Shown here in pieces: positions 24,176-35,509 of a stretch of 64,000 bases of DNA. This stretch comes from Nageia nagi (taxonomy: Eukaryota > Pinophyta), in assembly GCA_050084985.1 (NCBI GenBank), contig JBITNC010000001.1, positions 76,880,001-76,944,000 on the forward strand, in the 5' to 3' direction. The position numbers and the translations under genes were made by a program. The notes beneath the pieces are model-generated. The model was not told the DNA's origin and made no database searches. It saw only the letters and a list, made by a program, of their open reading frames with translations. Position 1 is the first letter of the stretch; each line of letters begins with the position of its first letter.

Positions 24176-26109
24176 AAGGAGATCTATCATTATCTTGGGA
24201 TAGAGCTTGGGCTACGATGAATGGCCTGTGAGACCTTTCTTTTCCTTTATGTATTTGCCTTTTTTTCATGCACTTGCAAGTCTCTTCATGGCCTTTCTTA
24301 TAACTATTTAGCATCCATTATGGAATTAAATATCACTCTTAGAACCCAAATAGCCACCTCCTATACAATGCCTTCTCTATTTTTTTCCACTCTCTTACCT
24401 AGGCATTAAAAAGGGGGGGTTACATCTAATATTATTTATTGATGCATTTAATTTAATTTGTTACTTTCAAGCCACTTAGAAGCAATGTATACATTTTTAA
24501 GCATTTAATTTATTTTTTACTTACTTGCAAGCAACCTTTTTTTAAATGCTCTTAGCAACTCTTATACTCCAAGTTTTTAAAACTTTGTTATTATTGGCAT
24601 TATTACATTATTTTAGAGTAAACAGATGGTCAAAAATGCATCATTACTATTAAATGCCATCTTTTAAAAACTTTTTTGAATGTAATTTTTTTTACTTAAA
24701 AAAAAAGAGGGCAAGGGGTAATACTTCTTTAATGCTATTAAGGAAAATTGTAGAGTATTTAATTAAAATTAGGATGGATTTATACTTGAAATTTTTAGCA
24801 TGCAAAATATTTTTAAAAATAAAGTATTAAGTTAAGCTAAGTATGCTATCTTTAGGGGTACAACTTTAAGTAAAAAGGGCGAATTTGTATGAATTTTTTT
24901 TACTTAAAGTTTAATGCATGTTGCTTGCTTAAAGTTTTTAAGTTAAATGCTTTGAGCTTATATTTTTAAGTTAAAATAATGCATACTTATGATTAGTACT
25001 TATGTTTAGTACTTAAATATTTATGTTAAAATGATACATACTTATGCTTAATTCTTAATTTTTAAGTTAAAATGATGCATGCTTTGTTTAGTACTTAATT
25101 TTTAAGTTAAAATTATGCATGTTTATGCTTAGTACTTACTTTTTTAAAGTACATGTTTATTACTTAAAAACTTAAGTTATGATATAATTTACTTCCTTAT
25201 GCAAGAATGGACTTGTGCAAAAATTAGAAATGATGTAAAATATGTCCTTTAGGGGTTGGAAACAAAACCCATTGAGCACTTAGATTTTAAATTTTGAATG
25301 GATAATGTTTTACTTATGCTCTTTACTTTATGTTTTGTATTTTGATTTACTTGCTTATGCAAACAAAAATGCAAACATTGAAATGAGTAACCTCCTAAAA
25401 TGAACACATCTGCATGTACATTCTATAGCATGACTTGTTTGAGGAGCCATGAGGTGAGGATAGGTAGACTAAAGCCTTTAAGTTTGATGATCCAAATGAT
25501 GAAAAGTTGTTATTTTTAATTATCGTTAAGTTCTCTGTTGGTCTAGACATATCTCCAATAGGTGGATAGGCATGTGTGTAGTGATACACATGTTCATATA
25601 TCCATTCAAAAGGAGTATCTTGATAACCTAGGAGGATAATTTCAAACCTAATCAAGATTAATAATTTGGCCAATTCAATAGATGTTATAACCTTGGAAAA
25701 TAATAGGTACTTCTCTTATAAAAAAGTATAATACTAAACAAAGAGAACTAGTTGAGGATTGGTAGTACATGGGCTCTTCTTATGTGGGAATCCAAGTGAA
25801 GGACTAATTTTTTAGATAATAAAAGAAGCTTCAATAATATCACTCTACATCTTCAATTCTTGAGATGAGAAATGTATTTGTGTAAATGTATTTGAGTTGT
25901 AAAATATTTACACTTGTGAATCAAATCAAGCATGTCTCTAGTGTTAAATTTAACATGTATTACTTAGTTAAAACTTAACATATAATGTTGTTTATTGAAC
26001 CACATGTTTATTATTTTTTCACATTCTTATGTGGCAAATGGGAGACTCCTTTATACCCAAACACATTCTTGACGGTTTCAACTTTAGGATTTGGTAACCT
26101 TGGATGAGA
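24176..26109 (+). other. Long non-coding leader of copia element 1
   Basis: Sequence between the LRR fragment and gag, closely matching 60476-62380 of element 3 and, reversed, 46814-48540. No coding frame is preserved between copies. It contains the minisatellite at 24950-25160. Confidence 0.7.
24950..25160 (+). repeat. Minisatellite of TTAGTACTTAATTTTTAAG units in copia leader
   Basis: A unit of roughly 40-60 bases (TGCTTAGTACTTA, TTTTTAAGTTAAAAT, GATGCATGC) recurs about five times with drift. The same array is in element 3 at about 61200-61440. Confidence 0.75.
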
Positions 26110-26990
26110 GGTATGTTACAGGCAAAGAAGATTTGGTAAATAGTAAATAAGAACCTTGTATTTTCTATAGATGAGAAGGAACTAAAGGCTTAAACATAAA
26201 TAATGAGTGGGCAAACTCCATAATTTGGTGTTTAGTTTCAAATGATGTTCTTCTAATGATTTTCTCTTCAACCTTGAAAAAGGAAGCTTGGGATAATTTT
26301 AAGCAAATCTACCTTGGTTCAAATTTTTCAAAAAGGTTTACCATTCTTCAAAATTTGCTTCAAAATCATCAAAGAAAATATAAAAATATTGCCATCTACT
26401 TAAAAAAATCATTGATCTAAGGATCCAAAATGTTGCTTATGGGTGCAATTCATTTAATGATGAGTTATAGTCTTCATCATTCTTCAAAACCTTTCTTCAA
26501 AGTTTAAAAACTTTGTAATGGTTATAGAAATAAGGCTTTATGATGAAGAAGTCTTCTCCTTTAAGAACCTTTTTAGGCTCCTTTTGAAGCATGAGAAAAC
26601 CTTTAATAAAAAATGTTAATTTCTTCTTTTAAGGATAATAATATTGCTCTTAGAGCAACCAAAACTCCTTTTAAAAAGAAGTTCAACCATCAAAAGAAAT
26701 CTTATCTCTCTTACTTTAAAAGGTTTGAGAAAAGAGGTAATGGATACAATAACAACAAGAACAATGGCAACAACGGTAATAATAGGAATAAGAAAAGTAG
26801 TAGCAATAGTAATGGCAATAATAACTATTTCAAGCAAAGAGATGGAAAAGGCAAAGCAAATAATCCATATCCTAAGAAAAAGTTTATAGTAATTGTAACT
26901 ATTATGGCATACAAAGTCACAAAGACATTGATTGCTACAAAAAAAGAAGAAAAGAATATAAGCATGGTAATATAAAGAACTTTAAAACAA
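26110..26990 (+). pseudogene. copia gag (capsid) remnant, element 1
   Basis: Recognisable as a plant copia gag (UBN2-type capsid) by pieces such as KKEAWDNFKQIYLG and, further on, an Asn-rich linker (26740-26830) followed by a damaged zinc knuckle near 26890-26960. There one frame reads CNYYGIQSHKDIDCYKKR, a CX2CX4HX4C knuckle in which the second Cys has become Tyr. Stops and at least two frameshifts break the frame. In the intact protein this would form the capsid and bind the RNA genome. Confidence 0.75.
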
Positions 26991-27029
26991 ATAAGAATGT
27001 TCAAACTAGTTTTGCTATAGTGCTCTACT

Positions 27030-28345
27030 CCATGTCTCACTTTTTTTATCTGATTGGATTGTTGATTCTAGTTGCATTAATTATCTATGCTTTGAAAAGA
27101 AAAAATTTGAGAATATTCACAAGTATAAAAAAGATGTAGTTATGATAGGTGATAACTCTACCCTTGAAGTCTAAGGAATTAAAAGTGTGTTGATTCATGA
27201 AAAAGTTCTTAAAAATATTCTCTATATTCTAAATTTAAGGATGAACCTTCTCTTCATAATCCAAGTTACTAGAAAAGGGTACTCATTTTAGTTTGACTCT
27301 CAATATTAGTGCATTAAGAAAAGACTTGCCATGTGAGTTAAAGGATCAATAAAAGATTATCTCTACATTGTAGATCAAGTTCCATCAAAGATATGTCTTG
27401 CTAAAAGTGTGTGTTATAGAAAAAATCTTTGGTACCAATGTTTAAGGAACCCTAACCACAAGAATATTCAAGTTATGAAAGATCAAGAACTTATAAAATG
27501 TTTACCTTCAATTTTTCCTTCAGTTGGTCTATGCAAGAAGTGCATTATTGGAAAATGTATAGACAAAAGTTTTAAAAAGATAAGGCAACAAGAGCATATC
27601 AATCTCTTCAACTTGTGTATTCAAATTTGATGGATCCATTCCAAACTAAGTTACATGGAAGAGCATCTTATATCTTGACCTTCATTTATGACTTTAGTAT
27701 GATGACCTTTGGGTATCTACTTGAGCATAAGGATCAAACCTTTTAGAGTTTTAAGATTTTTAAGTTCTTTGTTGATAATCAAACTAACTTTAAAATCAAG
27801 TTGTTGAGATCAAGTAATGAAGAAGAATATAACAACAATAAGTTTAATGACTATTATGTTAAGTATGGAATCAAGAGGTAGTTTATAATTCCATACATTT
27901 TTTAGTAGAACAATGTTGTCAAAAGGTAAAATAAAATAATTATAAAAATATCTAGATGCATGTTGGGTAATCTTTCTAATTTCTTATGGGGTGAAGCTAT
28001 GAGTACTATTATTTACACATTGAATAATGTCCCACAAAAACCATTTAGGGTAAAACTTCTTTTAAGGCATGGTCATGAAGAAAACCTAACATTTTTTACC
28101 TTAGGATGTTTGGTTATGAAGCATTCTCCTACATTATTTTTGAAAAAAGGAAAAAGTTAGATAAAAGAGCTAAAAAATGCATCTTTATGGGTTATGATAG
28201 TCAGCATAAAGGCTATAGGCTATACTCTCCATCCTATAAAGTTGTGTTTCTTTCAAAGCATGTAAAGTTCAATAAACTTCTTGAAGAATCTACTTCTAAA
28301 GAGGATATTGGTGATCCAAAGGATTCTTTAATTACACTTAGCTAG
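27030..28345 (+). pseudogene. copia protease/pre-integrase and integrase remnant, element 1
   Basis: Begins with a protease-like active-site region (DWIVDSSC near 27052, where many copia elements have a DSG/DSGA triad). The zinc-binding pre-integrase region follows, with NPNHKNIQVMKDQEL near 27448 and CKKCIIGK near 27532; the first His of the expected HHCC set is altered. A decayed integrase core with in-frame stops extends to the C-terminal part at 28106-28345. The protein would insert the cDNA into the genome. Confidence 0.75.
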
Positions 28346-28498
28346 TTAGATATTGATGTAGATAAGTCACCTCAAAAATAAAATTCTCCAACATAAAGGA
28401 TAATAAAGAGCATAACCTTGAATAAATCCTTATTTACCAAGATTGAAAATAAGCATGAGCCCTCAACCTTCAAAAAAGCTTCTAAGTATGGGTGATGG

Positions 28499-29215
28499 AT
28501 GGAAACCATGAAAGTGGAGTATGAGGTGCTTATGAAAAATGAAACTTGGGATTTGGTTCTTTATCCCAATGAGAAAAATATGATTGACAATAAATGGATC
28601 TACAAGGTCAAATTCAATTCAATTGAAGATATTGAGAAATACAAGGCAAGATTAGTAGCCAAAGGGTTTGCTCAAAAATATAGTGTAGATTATGAGAAAA
28701 AACTTTGCTCCTATGGCAAAGAGACTTACTATCAAGATTATCCTTTCTCTTTCTATAGCTCAAAGGTAAAAAGTTTTTTAACTTAAAGTTAAGAGTGCAT
28801 TTCTCAATGGTGACTTAGATGTGAAAATCTTTATAAATCAACTAGAAGGTTTATTATGGAAGGCAAAGAGTCCTTTGTGTGCAAGTTAAAGAAGTCATTG
28901 TATGGATTTAAGTAAGCACCTTGAGCCTAGTATAAAAAGATTTCAAGAAACTTTATAGATATTAGATTCTTCAAGTGCTTTTTAGACTCTAATCTATATG
29001 TACTTAATCAAGGAAAAGATATGATCTTGATTCTTCTTTATGTAGGTGATCTTTTAATTACTAAGAATAATGATGAAATCACTCAAGAGTGTATATCCAA
29101 ACTTAAGACAACATTTGAAATGATTGATCTTAGTCTCTTACATTACCATCTTAGAATGCAAATATATCAATCTAAGGATTGTATTTATCTTAATCAATCT
29201 AATATATATTAGATA
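28499..29215 (+). pseudogene. copia reverse transcriptase remnant, element 1
   Basis: The N-terminal RVT_2 signature is well kept: METMKVEYEVLMKNETWDLV, NKWIYKVK and YKARLVAKGFAQKYSVDYE. Frame is lost near 28760. The catalytic box near 29035 reads LLYVGDLLIT, with Gly replacing the first catalytic Asp of YVDD, so the enzyme would be inactive even if translated. Confidence 0.85.
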
Positions 29216-29289
29216 TCTTATAGAAATTTGAAATGGAGGAGTGTAGATATGTTATGATTCTAGTCTCTCTTGAAATCACTATTTCTCTG

Positions 29290-29940
29290 AGCTCTAACTC
29301 TCAATTGGTCGATGCTACAGCTTACAAGCAATTAATTAATAGACTTTTGTATTTGATTATATCTAAGCTAGATATTACCTTTGCAGTGAATTTGATGGCA
29401 CGATTCATATAGAAACCTTATGTTGAGCACCTCAATGCTATTAAGTAAATATTAAGGTATGTTACAGGGATGAAGGATATTACTCTCAAGTGTTCTAAGT
29501 TACCCTCATTTATTCTCTCTAGATTCTTAGATTTTAACTATGAGGGACATATAGATGATAGGAAATCAACCTTTATGTATGTGTTTAGCATTGGTTTAGG
29601 TGCTATCTCTTGAGATTACAAGAAGCAACCTACTATTTCTCTGTCCACCATAAAAGTTAAATACCATGCCATGTCTATTGTAGCTCAAAAAGCCATTTGG
29701 TGAAAACATCTTCTAAAAGAAATTAGGTATGAGCAAGATGGCTCATCTTTGATTTCTTCAAATAATCAATTGGCTATTTCTTTGGTTAATAATCTTATGT
29801 TCCATCAAAGAACAAAAACATATGAAAATCCATTCCTTTTTATTAGAGAAAAGGTTCTTAATGGAATTATACACCTAGAGTATTATCCATCCACCTTGAA
29901 CTCCATTGATTTGTTCACCAAGCCCCTCCTAAAAGCTTAG
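29290..29940 (+). pseudogene. copia RNase H remnant, element 1
   Basis: Follows the reverse transcriptase without a gap. Recognisable pieces are the LDITFAVNLMARF region near 29370, ILRYVTGMKD near 29450, KKQPTISLSTIKVKY near 29620 and, at the C-terminus, FIREKVLNGIIHLEYYPST and DLFTKPLLKA before the stop at 29940. At least four stops interrupt it. Confidence 0.8.
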
Positions 29941-30685
29941 TTTTGTAATCTTAGGGATGCTATTAGGTTCATGAATTTTCCCTTAAGTGTTAGTGAAGTT
30001 TAAATTCTTGTGTTGAATTCATGTTTGTGATGACAACTTACCCTAAGGAGGATTTTATGTTGTATAGTGTTGATTTTGTTATACACCTTTGTGGTAAATT
30101 TGCTCTACATGAGAAATTGTACAAATTTTTTAAAGCAAAAGATTGGCCAATCTAGCACTATTTAGTTATCCATGTGTGAAGAAATCTTATGTGTCTATTA
30201 GTACTATTTAGTTATCCATATGTAAGGAACTTGTATATGCATGCTCTAGTTTGTAATGATAATCAACACATATTTTATATATAGCAGGTGATTGAATTTT
30301 TGGCATGGCATCTTCATGATGACTTATAGTGCACCATTAATTAGCTCATGATGGCATTTATGAGATTCATCTATCTTTGTTGATATGAATATGTTGCATC
30401 TAACTGATCTTATTATTTGAGGTGCTTATGACTTCTAAGTTTCTTTGAGATTGCAAGTTACTTACCTTAGGTATGCAGGCTCTTGGAGACTCTTTATGAT
30501 TTTTAGTTGGATGACTACTTCATGTACATTGAAACTGACTATGGTTAATGATTATAGTTGGCAAATTAGTGAGTCTCAAACTAGATATTTATTACTTTAC
30601 AAATATGTAAAAAGTTTTTATCTCTATTATATCTATTTAAAGAACTCTCTTACTTCTCTCTTATTTTCTCTATCCCAATATCGCA
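29941..30685 (+). other. 3' untranslated region of copia element 1
   Basis: Non-coding sequence between the pol stop and the polypurine tract. It matches, in reverse, 54801-55690 of the minus-strand element and 21380-21850. It includes the CTATTAGTACTATTTAGTTATCC repeat pattern near 30150-30220. Confidence 0.7.
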
Positions 30686-30696
30686 TTAAGGGGGAG
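30686..30696 (+). other. Polypurine tract of copia element 1
   Basis: AAGGGGGAG directly abuts the 3' LTR; plus-strand DNA synthesis would start here. Confidence 0.8.
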
Positions 30697-31194
30697 TGTT
30701 AGAATGTATAATGTATTATTGTAAAGGCTATGTAATAATCTTCTATGTAAGTTCACTAATACTTAAGGGTATCATTTGATACCTTAAGTATTTAAGTGAA
30801 TATGATAATAAAACTTATCCTACACTCCATGTCATGAGCATGCCCCTTGGGTAAAAGGATGTGCATGTCATGCTTTTGTACATTAGATAAAAGGATGATC
30901 TAAAAAGAATTTTTACCTATAAATAGAAGGCTCCCTCTTTGTGATCATATATCAATTTATAGAGTAAAGTTATGCTATAAGATAGTGTTTACGAGAAAAA
31001 TGTAGGAGGATTATAAGAGTTCATATTTGTTAACAAGAGAGATTTAGTTAGTGGATGTATTCCTAGTTGGAAGAACCACTTACATCCTATGTTATCTTTG
31101 TGAGATTATTTTATGAGTTTTTTAGATGTGTATTGTGAGCTTTCATATGATCTTGAAAGTTTAGAGTTATTTAGTTTATACTTAAAATCTCTCA
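30697..31194 (+). repeat. 3' LTR of copia element 1
   Basis: 498-base direct repeat of 22837-23332 with the TATAAATA at 30918-30925. It ends TCTCTCA at 31194 against the duplicated target AAATT. Many substitutions separate it from the 5' LTR. Confidence 0.9.
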
Positions 31195-31669
31195 AAATTG
31201 AGCTACAAAAGCTCAATAGGGAACACCTTTGGTGTAATAAGTGCCATAAATAACAAATATCCTTCCACCACCACTAAGTTCTCATTTTGAGATGTGAAAA
31301 TTTGACAAATTTAGGGGAAAATAATATTTATAAACCACTTAAATTTTTTCAAATATTCATGTTATTTCATAAATCATGATCTTTTTCATTTTGAGATGTA
31401 AAAAATTAACAAAATCAAAGAAAAAGACTATTCATAAAACCACTTAAAATTTTTCAAATATAAATGTTATTCCATAAATCATGATGAATACAAAGTTCAT
31501 TTTAAGAGCCTTTTCTAAATAGTAACTTGGAAATTTTTTGGTGAATTAGATTTGTAAGTGAGGCAATTTTAAGAAAAAAAATCAAAAATAAAAAGAGAAT
31601 TTGAAGTTGTAGAAAAAATAATATAGATTTTTTTGGCAAATTTTAAGACATTTTTTGGTAGTAGTAGAC

Positions 31670-31855
31670 TTCTACTAACATAGGGGTGGTAGCAAATTGC
31701 TGTCAGGAGGTAGCATGCTGCTATCAATATTTGGAAATAGCAACCTACTATTGGGAGGTAGCAATATCCTACTAGGTAATAGCAAAATTCCACACCCTCT
31801 ACTATACAGTAGGAGATGTCAAAATACTATCATACTGTAGCCTGCTACCATCATC
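31670..31855. repeat. GGTAGCA motif cluster, left, copy 2
   Basis: Repeats such as GGTGGTAGCA, GGAGGTAGCA, AATAGCA and GCTACCATC every 15-25 bases in both orientations. The equivalent is at 40190-40345 in copy 3. Confidence 0.7.
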
Positions 31856-32138
31856 ATGCATGTGAATCATGGTTCCACATGTCAATTATTTATAAATATG
31901 GCATAGGTGACTCATTTTTTTCATTCTATCATTTTGTCCACCTATCTAGAGCTATCATTTTTTGCAATTTTAGTCAAAGTTTCTCTCCAATCTATATTAG
32001 AATGCCACATGGTCTACTTTTCTAATAAATAAGATTTAGGTGCCACTTTTAGATTATTTTTTCATACTAGATCTATAATTTTTTTTATATTTATTGCAAT
32101 ATTTTACTTTTAACTAGAGTTTTCAATTTTGTATCATA

Positions 32139-35100
32139 ATGTTTAACACTCCTACAAAATCTCATCTCTCATCATCCACCAACCATTAATTTTCATATAG
32201 AAATTTATCATGCCCTAGTATTTTATCTTTTTACCCTAAATTGTTCCTCAAATTGGGTGGATCAGATAATGCTTGGAGGCCTTTTTTTTTATTCCTCAAT
32301 TTAAAATAGATTTCAATTTATTAGACTATCTTATGTCTTATTATGATACTAAGCAAGCAAGGTTTAATGTGGTAATAGAATCAAGGAGCTTTTCCTTTAG
32401 TGTTTCTCTTGCATACATAGGTCAGTTTAGTGGTTTACCACATTATCATGATGAGGAACTCAAAGTTACATTAAAAGCCCTCTTGTATGCAAAGTAAAAA
32501 CATTATGTAGATTCAATTTACCAAATTCAAATTCACTCAAATGGTAAATTATTTTTAAAATTCATTTTAATTAAAATTTTCAATTAATTTATAACTTAAA
32601 CTTTATTAATTATTTGCATTCATTTTATGCAAAATATCAAAACAAAAAAGGAATTATGTATAAAAATTTCTCAAATGATTACTTCAAAGCAATTTTTCAA
32701 CAATCCAAAATTATTTTGCAAGGCAGAATATCAGATATTCTATTATGATCTATATTTCACATCCTTTGTTCATTGAGTAGTAAAAAATGTGACTAGTGTT
32801 CGTATATTTTAGATAGAATTAAACATGATATAAAGTTTTCCCTTCAAAATAACAATAATTATGTGGCATGTACAAATTTTATTTTAGCTTTTTATTATGA
32901 AGCTTTTCATAATTTAGTAAATATAGCTCCAATTCCAAAAATATTGCATTTACAAATTACTGCAATAGCTTTAGCAATTGAAAATATTTAGGTATCTACA
33001 AATAATAATCATTTCATATCTCAAGTTAACATTTTTGAATTTGAATAATTATTTTATGAATATTAACAAAATTATATTATTTTAGCATCGGGTAAAACAA
33101 ATATGAAAGAAAAGGAAGTAGTGCTTAGAGGAGTTCATTCTAAAGGTGATGGTGATACTGAGTCTATAGACAGTAGAAGTCCATTAATATTTAGAACATC
33201 AGCTACTAGGAAGAAAAAGAATATATCACCTCCAACTATTGGTGAAAGTTCAATAAATACAAGTATTTTTTATTATAGCTTATATATTTTTGTTTTTAGA
33301 TTATATAAATTATTTAAGCTTTTTTACATATTATTGTGGTTGTAGGAGAAGGTAATGTTGCTATTCTTGGAAGGAGCTATCTTGAAAGGACTTTGAATTT
33401 TGAGTTTGGATAAGAATTCCAATGTGTGAAGATCCAACAAAACAAAGAGGTAAAATTGTTCTTTTTGTATGCCTATGTAGTGGAATGATACTACTGTACA
33501 ATGGCATGGTGCTATTGTATGGTGGTATGGTGCTACCAGATGTGGCATAGTGCTACTACATGGTAGCACCATACCACCATACAATAGCACCATGCCACTA
33601 TACAGTAGCATCATTCCACTACATAAGCATACAAAAAGAATAATTTTACCTCCTTGTTTTGTTGGATCTTCACACATTGGAATTCTTATGGTAGTACTTG
33701 CATGCCACTGCCTGGTATCACTATGCTACCATAGGGTAGCACCATGCCATTATGTGAATATATTTCTTCATCTTTATAATCCTAGCTATAAGTCTATAAA
33801 TATATGTTTGCACATAGTTCTTATTCCAATTATCATAATTCTAGATCAAGATATGGCAAATTTACCTACTCAATTGATTCAACCTACATTGTCTACTCCT
33901 CCATCAGGTAAATATTTTTGAATTTTTTATATAAATTTGTTATCTATTAGAAATGAGTTCATATTTCATAATACATAATTTTTTGATACAGGTGGCAAGT
34001 TAGGTTCTAAAAAAGGAGGTCACATATGCCTCCATCACTTATTTTGCATCTACTCTCCATAAGAAGGGTAACAAAATATCTTAATTTATAGTAGAATCAT
34101 CCTTCTATGAGCAACAAAATGGTTAACTTATCAGGAATCTATTATTTTCCTAATCTTGATTTAGAGAATTTACAGAGTGTTGGCATTTTCAATTTGTGAA
34201 ATATACAATTGCATGTGAATTATTTGGAATTGATAGTGGTTCAAATCCTTAGTTGAGTACCCATGATATTTTTCAAATTCAAGTTAATATTTCTCAATCT
34301 TCATCCTCAATAGATAAATTTTGCACCACCACATCCATATAACTTGCAAGACACTGTTAGTAAAATGGATGATGAACTCAATACTTTCCATCAAATGCAC
34401 TTATTTCATATGATCCTTTGGTACATTTGAATTACGTTGTATTTTATAACATCATTACTTTAAATATGTGGGAAGTATGGTCCAAATCATTGATAAATAA
34501 AATAAATACATGTTATTGTAATCATTCTCAATGGGATTCTTTGTATAAATTGGTTAAGAATGAACTTGTTAAAATAGAAAGTTTAAGGACTCAAGCACAA
34601 GCGGGTTCAATAAAGGTGCAAAGTGGATATTATAATAATGTAATGGGTATTATATATAACCATTTAAAAAATTTAAATCTAGAATCTCAATCTTATTTTA
34701 ACCTCTAGTCGAGAGATAAAAATTTTGTAGAGATTGCAAAGGCCCAAAAGGAACAAGCTAGGGTAACAACATACTTTCCAATCTTTACATATTTTTATTT
34801 ATATTTTAAAAATTAAAATTTGTTAATTTTTAATGTTTCTATATTGTTATTTGACTATAGACAAGGTATAATAAATTGATAAAAGATGTTCAAATATTCG
34901 AGATTCATTTGAAAATTGTAAAAGAAAGTATTAGTATGACCATTCAAATGAAGGATGAAATGACTCAATTAAGAAAAATGAATAATTCTTATATTTTGAT
35001 AATAAAGTGGCATGAGCTTCATCCATATATCTTATGGAAAGAGAAAATAGTTATAGATCTAAGTTTGCTTTCAAAAGACAATGCATCTACCTTAGAATAA

Positions 35101-35190
35101 AATATATTATGTAATCTTGCCAAAGTAGTTTTTGTTGTTGATCTTTCATCAAATGAGATAGAGGCTTTAAGAGGGGGATAAGGGGGAGAG
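32139..35190 (+). pseudogene. Intron-bearing plus-strand gene of family X, copy 2 (function unknown)
   Basis: Begins with ATG at 32139 (MFNTPTKS). An early exon contains FKIDFNLLDYLMSYYDTKQA followed by VVIESRSFSFSVSLA, a pattern loosely like the N-terminal part of 'putative plant transposon protein' ORFs; that resemblance is weak. Further exons near 32640-33060 and 33103-33260 (KEKEVVLRGVHSKG) are in other frames, implying introns or frameshifts. The 3' part has two clear introns, 33908-33991 and 34763-34860, shared in position with copies 1 and 3. It encodes SLYKLVKNELVKIESLRTQA, EIAKAQKEQA and LRKMNNSYILIIK. Whether the 5' and 3' halves are one gene is inference. There are stops in most exons. 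Confidence 0.5.
33411..33688. repeat. Long hairpin (inverted duplication), copy 2 only
   Basis: Left arm 33411-33538 and right arm 33561-33688, each 128 bases, pair at about 95 per cent (about six mismatches) around a 22-base loop. Copy 3 has only the left-arm sequence here, so the right arm is a local inverted duplication. The arms contain the GGTAGCA/TGCTACC motif cluster. Confidence 0.9.
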
Positions 35191-35509
35191 GTATCTAAAT
35201 TTGATTTCTTATTGTTGAGACTACTTTAATTTAAATTATTGTTAAGAATACTTTGATGCTTTAAAGTACTTTGGTGGTTTAAAGTACTTTGGTTTAAAAC
35301 TATTTTTAATACTCTATCAAAATGGTTGAATGTTATGTTATGTGTGAAATATTATGTTTATTCAAATTTAAATAGTTGATATGAAAATGTTATCATTGAA
35401 TGTTATTTTATGATTGAATGTTATGTTATATTTGAAATATAGTGTTTGTTCAAATTTAAATAGTTGATATGAAAATGTTATAGTTGAATTTTATGTTATG
35501 ATTTTTTTT

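Larger units (their letters stand above)
22837..31194 (+). mobile_element. Full-length Ty1/copia retrotransposon (element 1), inactive
   Basis: An element of about 8358 bases bounded by direct LTRs of 496 and 498 bases that start TGTTGG/TGTTAG and end in CA. It has a primer-binding site, a polypurine tract and a 5-base target duplication (AAACT at 22832-22836, AAATT at 31195-31199, one mismatch). Domain order is gag, protease/pre-integrase, integrase, reverse transcriptase, RNase H, which defines the copia superfamily. The leader before gag is unusually long (about 2.8 kb) and includes a captured LRR fragment. The LTRs differ at many positions, and every domain carries stops or frameshifts, so the copy is old and non-autonomous. 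Confidence 0.9.

Noticed and set aside
26616-27040. Ile/Val-rich minus-strand frames that look like membrane proteins
   Set aside because: They are antisense to the Asn-rich gag linker and to gag zinc-knuckle sequence of copia element 1.
32139-33345. Firm assignment of the family X plus-strand gene to the 'putative plant transposon protein' family
   Set aside because: Only a loose pattern around FSFSVSLANIGQ is similar; kept as unknown until a profile search is run.
33324-33921. Two overlapping frames rich in Cys, His and Pro on opposite strands
   Set aside because: Both come from the inverted duplication and GGTAGCA motif cluster; they mirror each other because the DNA is palindromic.
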